64,000 nt of DNA from Tillandsia leiboldiana (taxonomy: Eukaryota > Streptophyta > Magnoliopsida > Poales > Bromeliaceae). Every line of letters starts with the position of its first letter. Positions within the stretch are counted from its first letter, which is position 1. The notes under the pieces were generated by a model. It did no database searches. It saw only the letters and a list, made by a program, of their open reading frames with translations, and was not told where the DNA came from. Both the position numbers and the translations under genes were made by a program. Of the stretch, positions 48,694 through 60,860 are shown in pieces. The DNA is taken from assembly GCA_029204045.2 (NCBI GenBank), contig CM055076.1:21392269-21456268 (forward strand). The letters are read 5' to 3'.

Positions 48694-48844
48694 TTGTCTA
48701 AGTATCGGGCTACTATCGATTGTACCTTTCGAAGGTTGACTTTGGATCCGCTTGGTGGAGCGGAGTTGATCTACTCGGGTTTCGAGCCTTCAGCTTATTT
48801 GGGGATCTGTTCTGTGACCCCAGTTCGTCGTCTCGAGAGAGGGT

Positions 48845-49489
48845 GTGGCATATCTTGCCATGGCTGTCAACACTCTTACTATTACTCGTCGGATTGAGGA
48901 TATCCCCGTTGTGCGGGATTTTTCAGACATATTTCCTGCTGAGCTTCCGGGGATGCCACCCGAGCGAGAAATCGAGTTCGTCATCGATCTTATTCCTGGC
49001 ACCACTCCTATTTCGCGAGCGCCCTACCGCATGGCGTTTGCTGAGTTGAAGGAGTTGAAGACGCAGCTAGAAGACTTACTAGCCTTGGGTTTCATTCGAC
49101 CCAGTATTTCTCCTTGGGGCGCACCTGTGCTCTTCGTGAAGAAAATGGACGGCAGTCTGCGTCTGTGCATTGACTATCGGGAGTTGAATAAGGTTACAAT
49201 TAAGAACCGCTATCCTCTCCCTCGGATTGACGATCTTTTCGACCAGCTCCAGGGGTCGGTGGTATTTTCCAAGATCGACTTGCAATCCAGATATCATCAG
49301 TTACGGGTTAAAGCGGAGGATGTTTCGAAGACCGCTTTCCGTACCAGGTACGGCCACTACGAATTTACAGTGATGCCGTTTGGGCTGACTAATGCCCCAG
49401 CTGCCTTTATGGATATGATGAATAGGGTATTCAGACCCTTCCTAGATCGTTTCGTCGTGGTATTCATTGACGACATCCTTATATATTAA
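48845..49489 (+). pseudogene. gypsy element 2 (right arm) RT N-terminal part
   Basis: It carries the linker VVRDFSDIFPAELPGMPPER, then LRLCIDYRELNKVTIKNRYP, GHYEFTVMPFGLTNAPAAF and VVFIDDILIY, followed by TAA where the left arm has Ser. The RT core is otherwise unbroken to that point. Confidence 0.9.
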
Positions 49490-51296
49490 AGGAGCGATCT
49501 GGAGCATCAGGATCATCTTCGTCAGGTTCTCCAAGTCCTGCGGGAGAACAATCTCTATGCCAAGTTCAAGAAGTGCGACTTTTGGCTTAGGGAAGTCGCA
49601 TTTCTTAGGCATATCATATCTGCTGATGGTGTCGCTGTGGATCCTAAGAAGATTGAGGCTATCAAGGAGTGGCCACAGCCGACCAGTGCGACTGAGGTTC
49701 GCAGCTTTCTCGGTCTTGCAGGGTATTATCGACGGTTCGTCGAGGGGTTTTCAAAAATCGCCTCTCCGATGACTCGTTTGACCCGGAAGGAGGAGAAGTT
49801 CATATGGACTCCAGAGTGTCAGCTTGCTTTCGATGAGTTGAAGCGGCTACTGACTGAGGCACCTATATTGACATTACCGGTCCAAGGCGAGAATTACGTC
49901 GTATATTGTGACGCTTCTCGGATCGGTCTGGGTTATGTTCTGATGCAGAACGAGAAGGTGATAGCCTACGCCTCTCGACAGCTGAAGCCTTATGAGCAAA
50001 ACTATCCGACGCATGATCTCGAGCTTGCGGCGGTGGTTTTCGCTCTCAAGCTGTGGAGGCATTATCTATATAGAGTCCACTGTGAGGTCTACACTGATCA
50101 CCAGAGCCTTAAGTACATCTTCACACAGAAAGAGTTGAACTTGAGGCAGCGACGTTGGCTCGAACAACTAAAGGATTATGATCTTACTATTCAGTATCAT
50201 CCAGGTCGAGCCAATGTCGTGGCTGATGCTTTGAGCAGGAAGCATGTATCGCCGGAGTTACTGATGATCACGGAGCAGGACCGTTTGATTTCTGAGTTCC
50301 AGCGACTGGAGTTGGAGATTGTTCCTACAGGAACGACTGCTCGACTTTTAGCGATGGTAGTGCAGTCTACCTTACACGATCGCATAAAGGAGGGACAGCA
50401 GTCAGATCCTTCATTCCAGAAGATTCGAGAATTGATATCGCTGGGCCAGACGGAGGATTATCAGTTGCATGCCGATGGCTCTATCCGATTTAAGGGCCGT
50501 TGGTGTGTTCCAGATGACAGTGAATTGAAGAAGGATATTCTTACTGAGGCTCATCGATCCCTATATACGGTACATCCTGGAGGGACTAAAATATACCGGG
50601 ATCTGAAGCAGCACTACTGGTGGCCTGGGATGAAGGCCGATGTGGCGAACCATGTGGCTCAGTGTTTGGTTTGCCAGCAGGTGAAGGCAGAACACCAGAG
50701 ACCGGCGGGGAAACTGCAACCGCTTCCTGTACCAGTTTGGAAGTGGGAGCAGATTACTATGGATTTTGTTACCGGTCTGCCTCAATCCCAGCGAGGTCAT
50801 GATGCGATTTGGGTCATTGTGGATCGACTCACTAAGTCGGCCCACTTTCTGCCGATGCATACGACATGGACTCGAGATCGACTTGCCCAGCTCTACGTTG
50901 ATGAGATCATTCGACTCCATGGCATTCCGGTATCGATCGTCTCGGATCGAGACACTCGCTTTGTGTCTCAATTCTGGAGGAGTCTACAGGAGGCTTTGGG
51001 CACGAAGTTGAACTTCGGTACTGCTTTCCACCCACAGAGTGACAGGCAGTCTGAGCGAGTCATTCAGATACTGGAGGATATGCTGAGAGCCTGTGTACTT
51101 GAGTACGGAGACGGCTGGTACCGGTATCTTCCTTTGGTGAAGTTCGCCTATAACAACAGTTATCAGGCGAGTATCAGTATGGCTCCTTATGAGGCACTGT
51201 ACGGACGCCGATGTCGTTCCCCCATCTGGGATGACGTCGGTGAGCGCCGTGTTATCGGGCCAGAGTTACTTGAGGATGCTGAGGCCAGAGTGCGCG
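49490..51296 (+). pseudogene. gypsy element 2 (right arm) RT end, RNase H, integrase
   Basis: After the stop the same frame continues through RT connection (FLGLAGYYRRFVEGFSKIA), RNase H (YVVYCDASRIGLGYVL, VYTDHQSLKYIF, PGRANVVADALSRKH) and integrase (HHCC region, TMDFVTGLP, VSDRDTRFVSQFW, HPQSDRQSERVIQ). One base difference in CRSPIWDD removes a residue. Homology to the left arm ends at GTGCGCGTGG (51290-51299). The integrase tail and chromodomain are missing here. Confidence 0.9.
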
Positions 51297-51342
51297 TGGC
51301 GTCGACAGCAGGATTCGAACCTGCGCAGGCAGAGCCCAACAG
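51297..51342 (-). pseudogene. tRNA-Ser 3'-half with CCA
   Basis: On the minus strand: anticodon-stem end and long variable arm (GTTGGGCTCTGCCTGC), T arm GCAGGTTCGAATCCTGC, acceptor strand TGTCGAC, a G and CCA. This is the class II layout of tRNA-Ser as I recall it. The 5' half with D arm and anticodon is absent, so it is not a tRNA gene. Nuclear tRNA genes do not encode CCA, so a mature tRNA or a primer-binding copy is the likely source. Confidence 0.6.
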
Positions 51343-51446
51343 CCCAAAATGCTTAAGCCCAGTTATTATTACTAGTGTCCATGTCTCATATAAACCCAAT
51401 CACAATTTCCATCCACATCCGATGTGGGACTATTGGGGGCGTCACA
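51297..51446 (-). mobile_element. 150-bp TG...CA module ending in a tRNA-Ser 3' half
   Basis: Read on the minus strand it begins TGTGACGCCCCCAATAGTCC, includes CCCACATCGGATGTGG, and ends CTGCTGTCGACGCCA. TG...CA ends and small size recall a TRIM-type LTR. No 5-bp target duplication, PBS or partner copy is visible. The terminal 46 bp (51297-51342) correspond to the 3' half of plant tRNA-Ser. It could be a solo small LTR or a chance assembly of a tRNA retrocopy. Confidence 0.5.
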
Positions 51447-51448
51447 GA

Positions 51449-51678
51449 GAGTCCGGCTACTATGCAATCGATAGTACCAACCACTTGGTGCTACCAAGTT
51501 TTCCACCATTAGATCAACCCCTTTGATATTTTTCAACCCTTAGATTATACTATTCAACCAACCACTCAATAAACCCTAGGAGCCGACTATCATCCTAACC
51601 ACACTTCCCTTTATCCAAGGGTCAAAAACATATTAGCACTAATGACTTGATGCTATTAATAGTATAGTAGCCGGACTC
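51449..51678. mobile_element. Foldback MITE, ~230 bp
   Basis: GAGTCCGGCTACTATGCAAT mirrors TATTAATAGTATAGTAGCCG and GACTC. The interior has CAACCCCTTTGAT and CGACTATCATCCTAACCAC. Unusually its left flank is not TA. Confidence 0.75.
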
Positions 51679-51698
51679 TATATATATATTATATATAT

Positions 51699-51902
51699 GG
51701 GCATTGCTACCTGTACACCCCCTTGGGGGTGTACATCTTACACCCCACCCCATCCTGGGGTGGGGTGAATTTCACCCGTCACATCGAGTGACGAGTGAAA
51801 TTCACCCCACCCCATCGAGTGACGAGTGAAATTCACCCCACCCCAGGATGGGGTGGGGTGTAAGATGTACACCCCCAAGGGGGTGTACACTTAGATTTTT
51901 CC
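51699..51902. mobile_element. GC-rich foldback element (relative of 10803-11314)
   Basis: CTGTACACCCCCTTGGGGGT mirrors CACCCCCAAGGGGGTGTACA. The interior has two direct repeats of GAGTGACGAGTGAAATTCAC and the mirrored CACCCCACCCCATCC. TA flanks lie at both sides. Confidence 0.75.
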
Positions 51903-51951
51903 TATATATATTTATAGACCTAGGCTACTATATATATATAATATATATATA

Positions 51952-52176
51952 GAGCCCGGCTACTATACTATTAATAGTACCAAATTATTGGCGCTATCAA
52001 GTTTTCTACCCTTAGATCAACCCCTTTGATCATTTTCACCCGTTAGATTTTACTATTTTTCCAACCACCTATTAAACCCAAGGGGCCCACTATCATCTCA
52101 ACCACACATCTTTTAATCCAAGGGTTAAAAACTTAATAGTACCAATGACTTGGTACTATTAATAGTATTCCAGCAT

Positions 52177-52181
<5 letters not shown>
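51952..52181. mobile_element. Foldback MITE, ~230 bp
   Basis: GAGCCCGGCTACTATACTAT mirrors ATTAATAGTATTCCAGCATA. TA lies to the left, and (CT)n then TA to the right. Confidence 0.75.
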
Positions 52182-52275
<94 letters not shown>

Positions 52276-52309
52276 CAAGTGCTCGGTGCTATTGATAGCA
52301 TAGTAGCCG

Positions 52310-52363
<54 letters not shown>
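52182..52363. repeat. (CT)n and (TA)n with a 40-bp MITE stub
   Basis: CT to 52229 and TA to 52272. Then GTACCAAGTGCTCGGTGCTA...TAGCCGGACT (52272-52313) is the right end of a foldback MITE whose remainder is gone. TA continues to 52363. Confidence 0.85.
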
Positions 52364-53585
<1,222 letters not shown>

Positions 53586-55499
53586 TTGACGCCTCGATGG
53601 AGTAGGCATTGTGTTTGGAACGTGGCACTGCAGTTCCTTTGGATAGGGATCTGCCGCCAGAGGCTAGTTCTGGATATTGGTGCTTGGCGCGGGGTGATGG
53701 AGGACAGATCGACCGGCAGAGGCATTTCTGATGTCTTTTTCCAGGGTAGTGGATTTCTAAGACGCCAGGGATCGGGTGAATCTCGATGGCAGCATCAGCA
53801 CTTTTATCAGAGTGGCGCAGCGGTAGCGTGGATTTGTTATCTGCGGAGGACCCTATTCGTCGCCTCAATGTGAGCAGAGACAGAGGTGGTGCTCCACTTG
53901 CGGATAGTCTTGATTTTCAGGCAGATTGAGCGACGACCACCTGCATCGAGCGGATAAATCTATGCCGCCCGGTTGGAGGGCGCTACGGCAGTGGATCGAG
54001 TTGCTGCAAGTGTGATTTCATTGCATCCATCGGAGTTCGAGCATGTGGATGCCGACACCGCTTGTGCGCGTGAGGATCAGGTTCCAGGTCACGTGTAGCA
54101 CATGGATGAGTATTGCTAGTCCCACATCAGTTTAGAGAAGTTGCAACGTGGTTAGATAGGGTTGTGTGGTCCCGTTGTGTACTATCATGGATTGTCCAGA
54201 GAGGACAATGACCTTCCGTGGACCTGCTCAGGAGGAGTATGCTTTTAGAGGGAGCTAGAGCCGACGGAAGTTGAGTCGTGGTTGTAGAGCATGGCTTGCG
54301 ACTGTAGAGGAGGTGCCTACGGCGGCACCGAGATTAAAGAATGTCCTTATCGCTGTGTGATCCGGTGTGAGTCCACCTGATCTGTTATTGAAGCTGCCGT
54401 TTAGTGGGTTTGAGATCGAGACAGTGTTCGACGTGGATTTAGAAGCTGCGCCGACTCTAGTAGTACCCCTTGGAGTATCACCCGTGAGACAAAAAGCCGA
54501 TAGCGCAATTGCGGGATCTGATGGATCGGGAGGCCGTGTGACCCTGTGCCACGTTGTGGATATAACGGTGAGGATGCGGGTGATTGTTAGCATTACGGAA
54601 TCTTATAGCCAAGGGCGGTGCCCTGATAGTGTTCAGGACCCGGTAGGAGCTTTCCGAGCTTGCCTTGCGGTCAAGTGGATTGACTGAGGCCCTGCGGCCT
54701 TTGGATTTGAGGGAATTGAGTGTTCCGGTGGTGTTGGACGGGTTGGTGGTAGTATCCGTCGTGGATGTCTGGATTATTTTCGAGGTGACCTGAACGTGAG
54801 GAGCACTTGTGGATAGCGCTGCAACTTCTATAAGAGAAGAAGTGGCTTGCCTAGTGGGAGAGTGTGCTTTCGATTTCGAAAGGTTCTGTGGTTAGGCCTC
54901 TTGATTTCGGCTGCAAGAGCGACTGAGGACCCAACGAAGAGTGATGCCGTTGGGAATTAGCCTAAGCCTATGATTGTGACTGAGGTCAAAAGTTTTGGAC
55001 TAGGCAGAGCCAGTATAGCTTCGAGGAGTTAGAGCTACATTGATTTGCATGATTACCAGTGATGGAGGGAACAGTGAGTTATTCTTAGATCTTCAAACCG
55101 AAAATACTTGGATACTCAGGTAGAGCTTGGTTGAAGCCACGTCAGTGGACAGAGTTATTGGTTTTGTAAGTTACTCTTATAACATAATTATCCCAGCGAG
55201 GACTTTATGGTCGTACGCCTTAGTTAGGCGAGCTTGCAACCTTGGAATGAGGTCTTCGATCCGTGGTTGCCACTTTTAGAACTTGGGATTTGAGAGTTGG
55301 AATTTGAGCTTTGATGCCCGATGTTGAACTACTTCCCCTGTAAATTGATATGAGAGATACATTTGCGGAACTTGAGGGTTTTGTTTGCTAAGGGGCAACG
55401 AAGGAGTTATGCCTATTTGAGGCTTAGAGTTTGGATTTGGGAACCTTGAGGGTGAAAGCCTCTATTCGCAGGAATACGATCATTCGAGATTTACGAGGG
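53586..55499 (+). other. Probable degenerate gypsy body, no clear domains
   Basis: The base composition is like coding DNA, with many short frames, and it sits directly upstream of a gypsy 3' end and LTR in the right orientation. I could not match gag, RT or integrase motifs. The frames near 53580-53873 and 54367-54687 are not recognised. It is interpreted as the decayed body of gypsy element 3. Confidence 0.4.
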
Positions 55500-55822
55500 G
55501 AGTTTGCTCCGCGAGTGTTTTTCTGGCTGGAAAAAGTGTATTTATTCACCCGCATGTTTTGGGTTCTGCTTCTTTGGAGTTGGACGAGGATTTGATCTAT
55601 CATAATCAACCGATGCAAATTCTTGCTCGTGAAGCTAAGGAATTGTGTAGCCGAGAGTTACCTTCGGTGAAGTTTCTGTGGACTCATCGCGATGAGTGAG
55701 AACGGCCACTTGAGAGCCTGAAAATGAGTTGAGAGTTCCCTATCCCTATTTATTGGATCACTCTTCTGAGTTATGGGTTTAGTTTGGGTTTCGAGGACGA
55801 AACCTTTTTAAGGAGGGGAGAG
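55500..55822 (+). pseudogene. gypsy element 3: chromodomain tail and polypurine tract
   Basis: A frame at 55574-55700 reads LELDEDLIYHNQPMQILARE and then LPSVKFLWTHRDE before a stop, matching the end of chromovirus integrase/chromodomain polyproteins. A decayed KCIYSP-like piece precedes it in another frame. GGACGAAACCTTTTTAAGGA and AGGAGGGGAGAG (55811-55822) form the typical 3' untranslated piece and polypurine tract. Confidence 0.75.
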
Positions 55823-56279
55823 TGTAGAATACCAGGATTTTGGGTGGCACACCGACTTCGCATGATGGCATGGTGCGGAGAAATCGCCTCGAGCATGTCT
55901 CACTTGTGTCTTCAGTTGAGTTCGGGTTGATTTGGATCAACATGGAAGCCCCAGCTTGATTTGGAAATATTTGGAATAGGTGAACTTTATGATTATTAGT
56001 GGAATGGTAGCTCGTCGGCACAGTTTGGGCGTGTTAGAGTTGTCGTCGGGCAAAGAGGACGCGAAAATCGGATCCAGTGCGAAAAATCGCATAGTGGGGA
56101 TGTACGGAAGTGCGGTGGTTGTACAGTTATGATTTGGAGAGCTTTGGTTTTACTATTTCGGTGTATCGGAATCCTCGGTTCGCCAAATGGATAAGAAAAA
56201 CGAACTCAGAGCGAAAAACTGTGCAAAATACACTATTTCTGGATATTTTTGGGCTTATTTAGTGTTTTGGGTGTTGCTG

Positions 56280-56383
56280 GAGGAGTGGACCGGGCTCACG
56301 GCAGCCGGCTCACGGGCCATGCACCGGCGGGTGCAGCGCGGTGCATGGGGGGGGGGGGCGTACACCCGGTGCAGGGGCGACCG

Positions 56384-56418
<35 letters not shown>

Positions 56419-56535
56419 CGGTGCACGGGCGGTGCACCGGGCCGCCATGCGCCGCGCATGCACGCGCGCGCGTGGCGCGCGCCCGCGCCCGCGCGTGGGC
56501 TGGGCCGTGCTGGCGTGCGTGACACCTGGCCGGTC
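56280..56535. repeat. GC-rich block with a 34-G homopolymer in the LTR
   Basis: The block has G runs at 56347-56358 and 56385-56418 (34 in a row), plus CGCGCGCGTGGCGCGCG-type sequence. Several long open frames occur on both strands only because of base bias. Confidence 0.9.
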
Positions 56536-56929
56536 GGACCAAGTGGTCCGACCCGCCTTGCACCAGATCGGGTGCAAGGGATTTGGTATTGAGAGGGGGA
56601 GTTGGTGAAGGGTTGTAGTGCACCTTAAGCCCAATTTTGGTGCTTGTTAAGGCTATTTAAGGGTGCTATTTGGCTTGGGGCTTCTCTTTTGGACATCTTC
56701 TACATCTTAGCCGCTAAGGAGTCCAGGAAGCAACCTTCATCTTCTTCTTCTTCATCAAGGAAACCACCATTGTTGGAGCTTGGTCATTGCTGGTTTTGGA
56801 TTCCACTTCGTCGCATTTTCTTCCAGGAGGTCTACAGAGCTGTAGGAGTGGAATTTTTGGGTGATTCTTGCGGGGTTCTCTTCACAACTTCAAGATCTAC
56901 AACTTTCGTATTGAAGATGGGACCTAATT

Positions 56930-57450
56930 GGAGCTCTAAACCAGGTAAATATAGCAATCTTTGAGACACTTGTTTTCAGTTTGGGATTTCGAGCACAGGT
57001 TAGTGTTTTTGCTCCCCTGGGATGTACAAATGGAATTTTAAGTTGATTTTTGTTGGGAAATTTCCAGGACTTAAAGAGATCCAATTTTCGTATTTTCTGG
57101 AACTTCAAATTTGGACTCTAAATTAGGTGAATTGAGTCATTTCTGAGACTTTTGTGCACAGCTGAGATTCTGGATGTGGTTTTGAGCAAGGTTCAGTGTT
57201 TTTGCTCCTTAGGACTGAAGAAGTGGAGTTTTAGGCTAATTTTTGCGGGGAATTCACCAGGACTCAGAAACCTCCATTTTTCATATTGAAGAGGAAGGCT
57301 AAATCTTGCTACAAATCAGGTAAATTTTGTCATCTTTGGAGCCCTTGGTGCAGATTACAGTTTTGGACAGCATGTGGTAATTTTGAAATATCTTTTTCTC
57401 CTCTTTATGAAATGGTGAATTTCAAGTTGGATAATTTTCTAGACTTCAAG
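56930..57450 (+). repeat. Tandem ~185-bp cassettes with splice-like junctions
   Basis: Three diverged units begin near 56941 (CCAGGTAAAT), 57123 (TTAGGTGAAT) and 57315 (TCAGGTAAAT). Each has a donor-like AG/GT start, a TTTTTGCTCC phrase, and an acceptor-like CCAG/GACT (57066 and 57250) before a ~65-bp stretch with TCATATTGAAGA or its like. Confidence 0.55.
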
Positions 57451-58600
57451 AGGAACAATTTGATACCTTACTCTTAAAATCTGGATAAGATTTGATATAC
57501 CATCTTTAGTCCTCTTTGTAGTTCATTGTTGCTGAAAATCTGCATGATGCTGGGAATGACTTATGTACCTAATTGGACTTGGACTTTAATTATTGTATGC
57601 ATTGGAACAAGTATTTAAGTGCAAGCGATTTATGTTGTAATGGACTTGATGTGCAGATTCTTTTAATGAATCCAGATTTATGAAGTGGGCTTATATGAGC
57701 TGGATTTTGTGTAAGCTGCCAGTGTTGTTGGTGGAGCTCCTTGGCGGCCTTTTTCTCTTCTACTTTAAGCAATGTGTACCGGAGGTGAGTCGGAGTTTTC
57801 GGTGTACTTGGGCCCTTGTTGTTCTGTGACTTTGGCCGTGGACTGACCCAGTTGCGAACAGGTCTTGGTGTGAACTTGACGGGATTATTTGAGCTTCCGG
57901 GGGATCCTTCGTGGTTCGCGGCAGTGCGCGCGCGGCGCGGTTTTCGATTTTCTCCTCCGTTTGAGGATTCGGCGCTTCCCCGACTTCAGCGTTGCCTGCG
58001 GAATGCGTTACAGGTGGGTGCTTTGTTTCCAGAACCGGTGGACGGTTCTCTAATTCTGTATGTTAGGATGCATGCATGTTTAGGGTACATGGCTTATGTT
58101 TGTAAGATAGGTTAAGCTTGATAATGATAATTGTATAGATGATTTCAAGAATAATATTCATGTTATATATTGAGGACTTGCATGATTTGGGTGTTTATGT
58201 TGGTGAATAGTGTAAGCTTACCTAGGTTAATGTTACCCTATGAGATCATGTAACATGCCATGTTAGCACATAGCCTTTCATGTAGTTGGTTTATGCATTG
58301 GGACAGGATTTTGTAGCTATGTGCGGATTTTCACTCTGAGGAGTTATTATGATCGAGGATTATGATCAGGTGTAGGCATGTGGTTTACTTTCTTATTTCT
58401 TTATTGAGGACAAATGCATGCTTGTATGGACATATAGTTAGGCCCCTTTTATTGCTACACTACATATTGGAACCTGACTTAGGAGAAATCATGCTTTTTC
58501 TTTCTCCTTCTTTGTTAGTCAGGCGGTCAGTGTTGCTCGGGTTCGAGCAGAGGTTTGGGGTAGTGTAGCCGGGACATTGGTGTCAGGGACGGTGGTTTGG

Positions 58601-58700
58601 NNNNNNNNNNNNNNNNNNNNNNNNNNNNNNNNNNNNNNNNNNNNNNNNNNNNNNNNNNNNNNNNNNNNNNNNNNNNNNNNNNNNNNNNNNNNNNNNNNNN
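58601..58700. other. Assembly gap (100 N)
   Basis: Exactly 100 N, of unknown true length. It separates a plus-strand LTR from a minus-strand LTR. Confidence 0.99.
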
Positions 58701-59809
58701 GGTGCTAAGAACCCTATCAAACAAGAACAGACTCTAGGCTCCGCCTATCGAAATTCCTGGCCCCCTTACAGTTCGGGAACACGACAACCTCGGTACAACA
58801 CGCAGAAGATACCAACTAGGGCCCGAAAGTTCCGGGAGACCAACACCTACAACCCTATCAAACAAGAACAGGTTCCAGGCTCGGCCCCCGTGGCTTTCGT
58901 CCCGACAAAGGGATGGCCCCTAGAACCCAAACCACTCGAACCCTTACGAGTAGGGAAATTTACAGGATAAAGGGTTACATTTGTTACTGAAAACCATTTT
59001 CACTCGACCCACGCGGGTGAGGACTAAAAGTTGTTCCCTTTTTAAAAAACCATCTTAATTTGAGGAGAAATCCATTTTAATGATTTTTAGTTCTTTTTAG
59101 GAAAAACAGTTAAAAACAAGTGTTTACCCAAACCCCGAAGGGCTGATGCATTTGTCCAATCAAACAAGAACAGACTTCAGTGGCCCTTCGATGCTTGGAA
59201 GGAAACATCGATAGACTAAAATCATGTGTATGTCAAAAAGGTTCTGGGTTCTAGGTCCAGCTAACACAAGCACACAACTGCTACTAACACAGTGGCAACA
59301 GCACAACAGGGATACAAGACCTCCCGGGACTACCGTTTACCCAAACGGCTCCCGGCACAGATAAGCGACCCACTATAACTACCAGACTCCACTCTGCTCC
59401 CAAGCACGAGTGCAAATGCATCCCACACTAAAAGAAAGTCCCGACCTCTCGACCCACTACCCGGGCGAGGATAATACTAAGTCCAGGAATGAAAGAACAG
59501 TGTGGATGTCTAAACATAAATAACCCTAGCCCAAGTGAGGGATTTCTACTGGTCTGGTTACACATGCAACATATGACGGGGGTGCTAGGTCAAGTTCCAA
59601 GATAATTATATTAACAGATGATAAAAGGAATAACAATTCCTACAATCTGGCATGCTACACAAGAAAATAAACTATCATGCATAGTCCTACATCAGTAGAA
59701 TTACTGTACAGTCCATAAAACTTGGAGATAAGGCCACCCACCTCGGTTTGCCACCAATTGCTCGTAGACACTTGCAATTGGCCTCCACGCGAACCGCACT
59801 CAAAACGAT

Positions 59810-60165
59810 GCCCGCTGCCGGAGTCCGCGTGCAAAACGGAGCACGCCGCCGGAGTCCGCACGCAAAACAGAGCGTGATGCCGGAGTCCGCACGCAAAACG
59901 GAGTCCGTACGCAAAACGGCGCATGGTGCCGGAATCTGCACGCAAAACGGAGTCCGCACACAAAATGGTGCACGGCGCCGGAGTCCGCACACAAAATGGT
60001 GCACGGTGCCGGAATCCGCACGCAAAACGGAGTCCAAACGCAAAACGGTGCACGGCACCGGAGTCCGCACGCAAAACGGTGCACGGTGCCGGAATCCGCA
60101 CGCAAAACGGAGTCCGCACGCAAAACAGAGCACGCCGTCGGGGACCGCACGCAAAACGGTGCAGT
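59810..60165. repeat. Minisatellite, GCACGCAAAACGG units
   Basis: About ten diverged repeats alternate CCGGAGTCCGCACGCAAAA with CGGTGCACGG, in units of roughly 34 and 52 bp. Stop codons are rare in all frames, so frames of 90-170 codons appear on both strands. They are artefacts of the repeat. Confidence 0.9.
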
Positions 60166-60419
60166 AAAACACGGTCCCTAACACAGATAAGAACAAGGGG
60201 TTAATTCACAGTCCAAAAGAACGCCCCAAAACTGTGCCAAAAAAAACACCGTAAAAACAAGTGCGGGACCTACCCGACTGCGCCGCGCCGCCCAGCTGCC
60301 ACGTTGGAAAACCTCGCGCGCTCCACGAGGCCCACGACGCGCCGCCGCCCCACCCAAAATTCCCTCCCTCACACCCTCTCGCTCTCGGTTGGAGAAGAAA
60401 AGGAAAGAAGAGAAGAAAA

Positions 60420-60860
60420 GGTGCGCGGGAGAAAGAAGAAGAAGAAGAAGAAGAAGAATGAGGAGGGGAGGGGAGTGGTCCATGGACCCGGGTCCACGGT
60501 GTAACCGCCCAATGGAGGCCCTCCACTCGGCGGTCCACACGTAGGGGCGCGCGCACCCGGTCCACGCGCGCCCCCCAGCGCCACGCGGCCGCGTCCCTGC
60601 GTGCCACGCGGGCGCGGCAAAGCGCGCGCCACACGGGCGCGTTACACCGCGCCCCACCCAGGCGCGGGACACCGAGCTCGCCGCACGGACGCGCACCCCC
60701 CGCGTCCGCGCGGGCGCGAATGGGGGCCCGCCACGTGGCGGCCCCTGCGTGACCTGCGCAGGCAGGCGCGGTTCCCCAGCGCGCCTGCTGCGTGCCTCGC
60801 GCAGCGTGCCGCCGCGCTCCGAGCCGCGCGCCGACGCCTCGATTTCCGTGCCGTCTAGAA
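60420..60860. repeat. GAA tract and GC-rich block in the LTR
   Basis: AGAAGAAGAAGAAGAAGAA at about 60436-60458 is followed by CG-dense DNA (GCGCGCCACACGGGCGCG-type). It sits at a place comparable with the GC blocks at 56280-56535 and 63060-63340. Confidence 0.8.

Larger units (their letters stand above)
55823..58600 (+). mobile_element. 3' LTR of gypsy element 3 (at least 2.78 kb)
   Basis: It starts TGTAGAATACCAGG immediately after the polypurine tract. A GC-rich block follows at 56280-56530, then a TATTTAAG box at 56654-56661. It runs into the second N gap. Long LTRs of this kind are usual in the Tekay/Del lineage. Confidence 0.75.

Noticed and set aside
43579..51299. Palindrome as a simple missed-adapter sequencing artefact
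   Set aside because: The arms carry different stops, an indel of 36 bp and many substitutions, which one molecule read twice would not show. It is not excluded as a mis-join of two real copies.
51297..51342. A functional tRNA-Ser gene
   Set aside because: The 5' half with acceptor strand, D arm and anticodon is absent, and CCA is encoded.
56187..56634. Several Gly-, Pro-, Ala- and Arg-rich frames around 56.2-56.6 kb
   Set aside because: They lie in the GC-rich LTR block with long G runs; frames on both strands are open because of base bias.
59655..60204. Cys/Arg-rich frames of 90-170 codons on both strands
   Set aside because: They are produced by a minisatellite with a unit free of stop codons; overlapping frames on both strands cannot all be genes.
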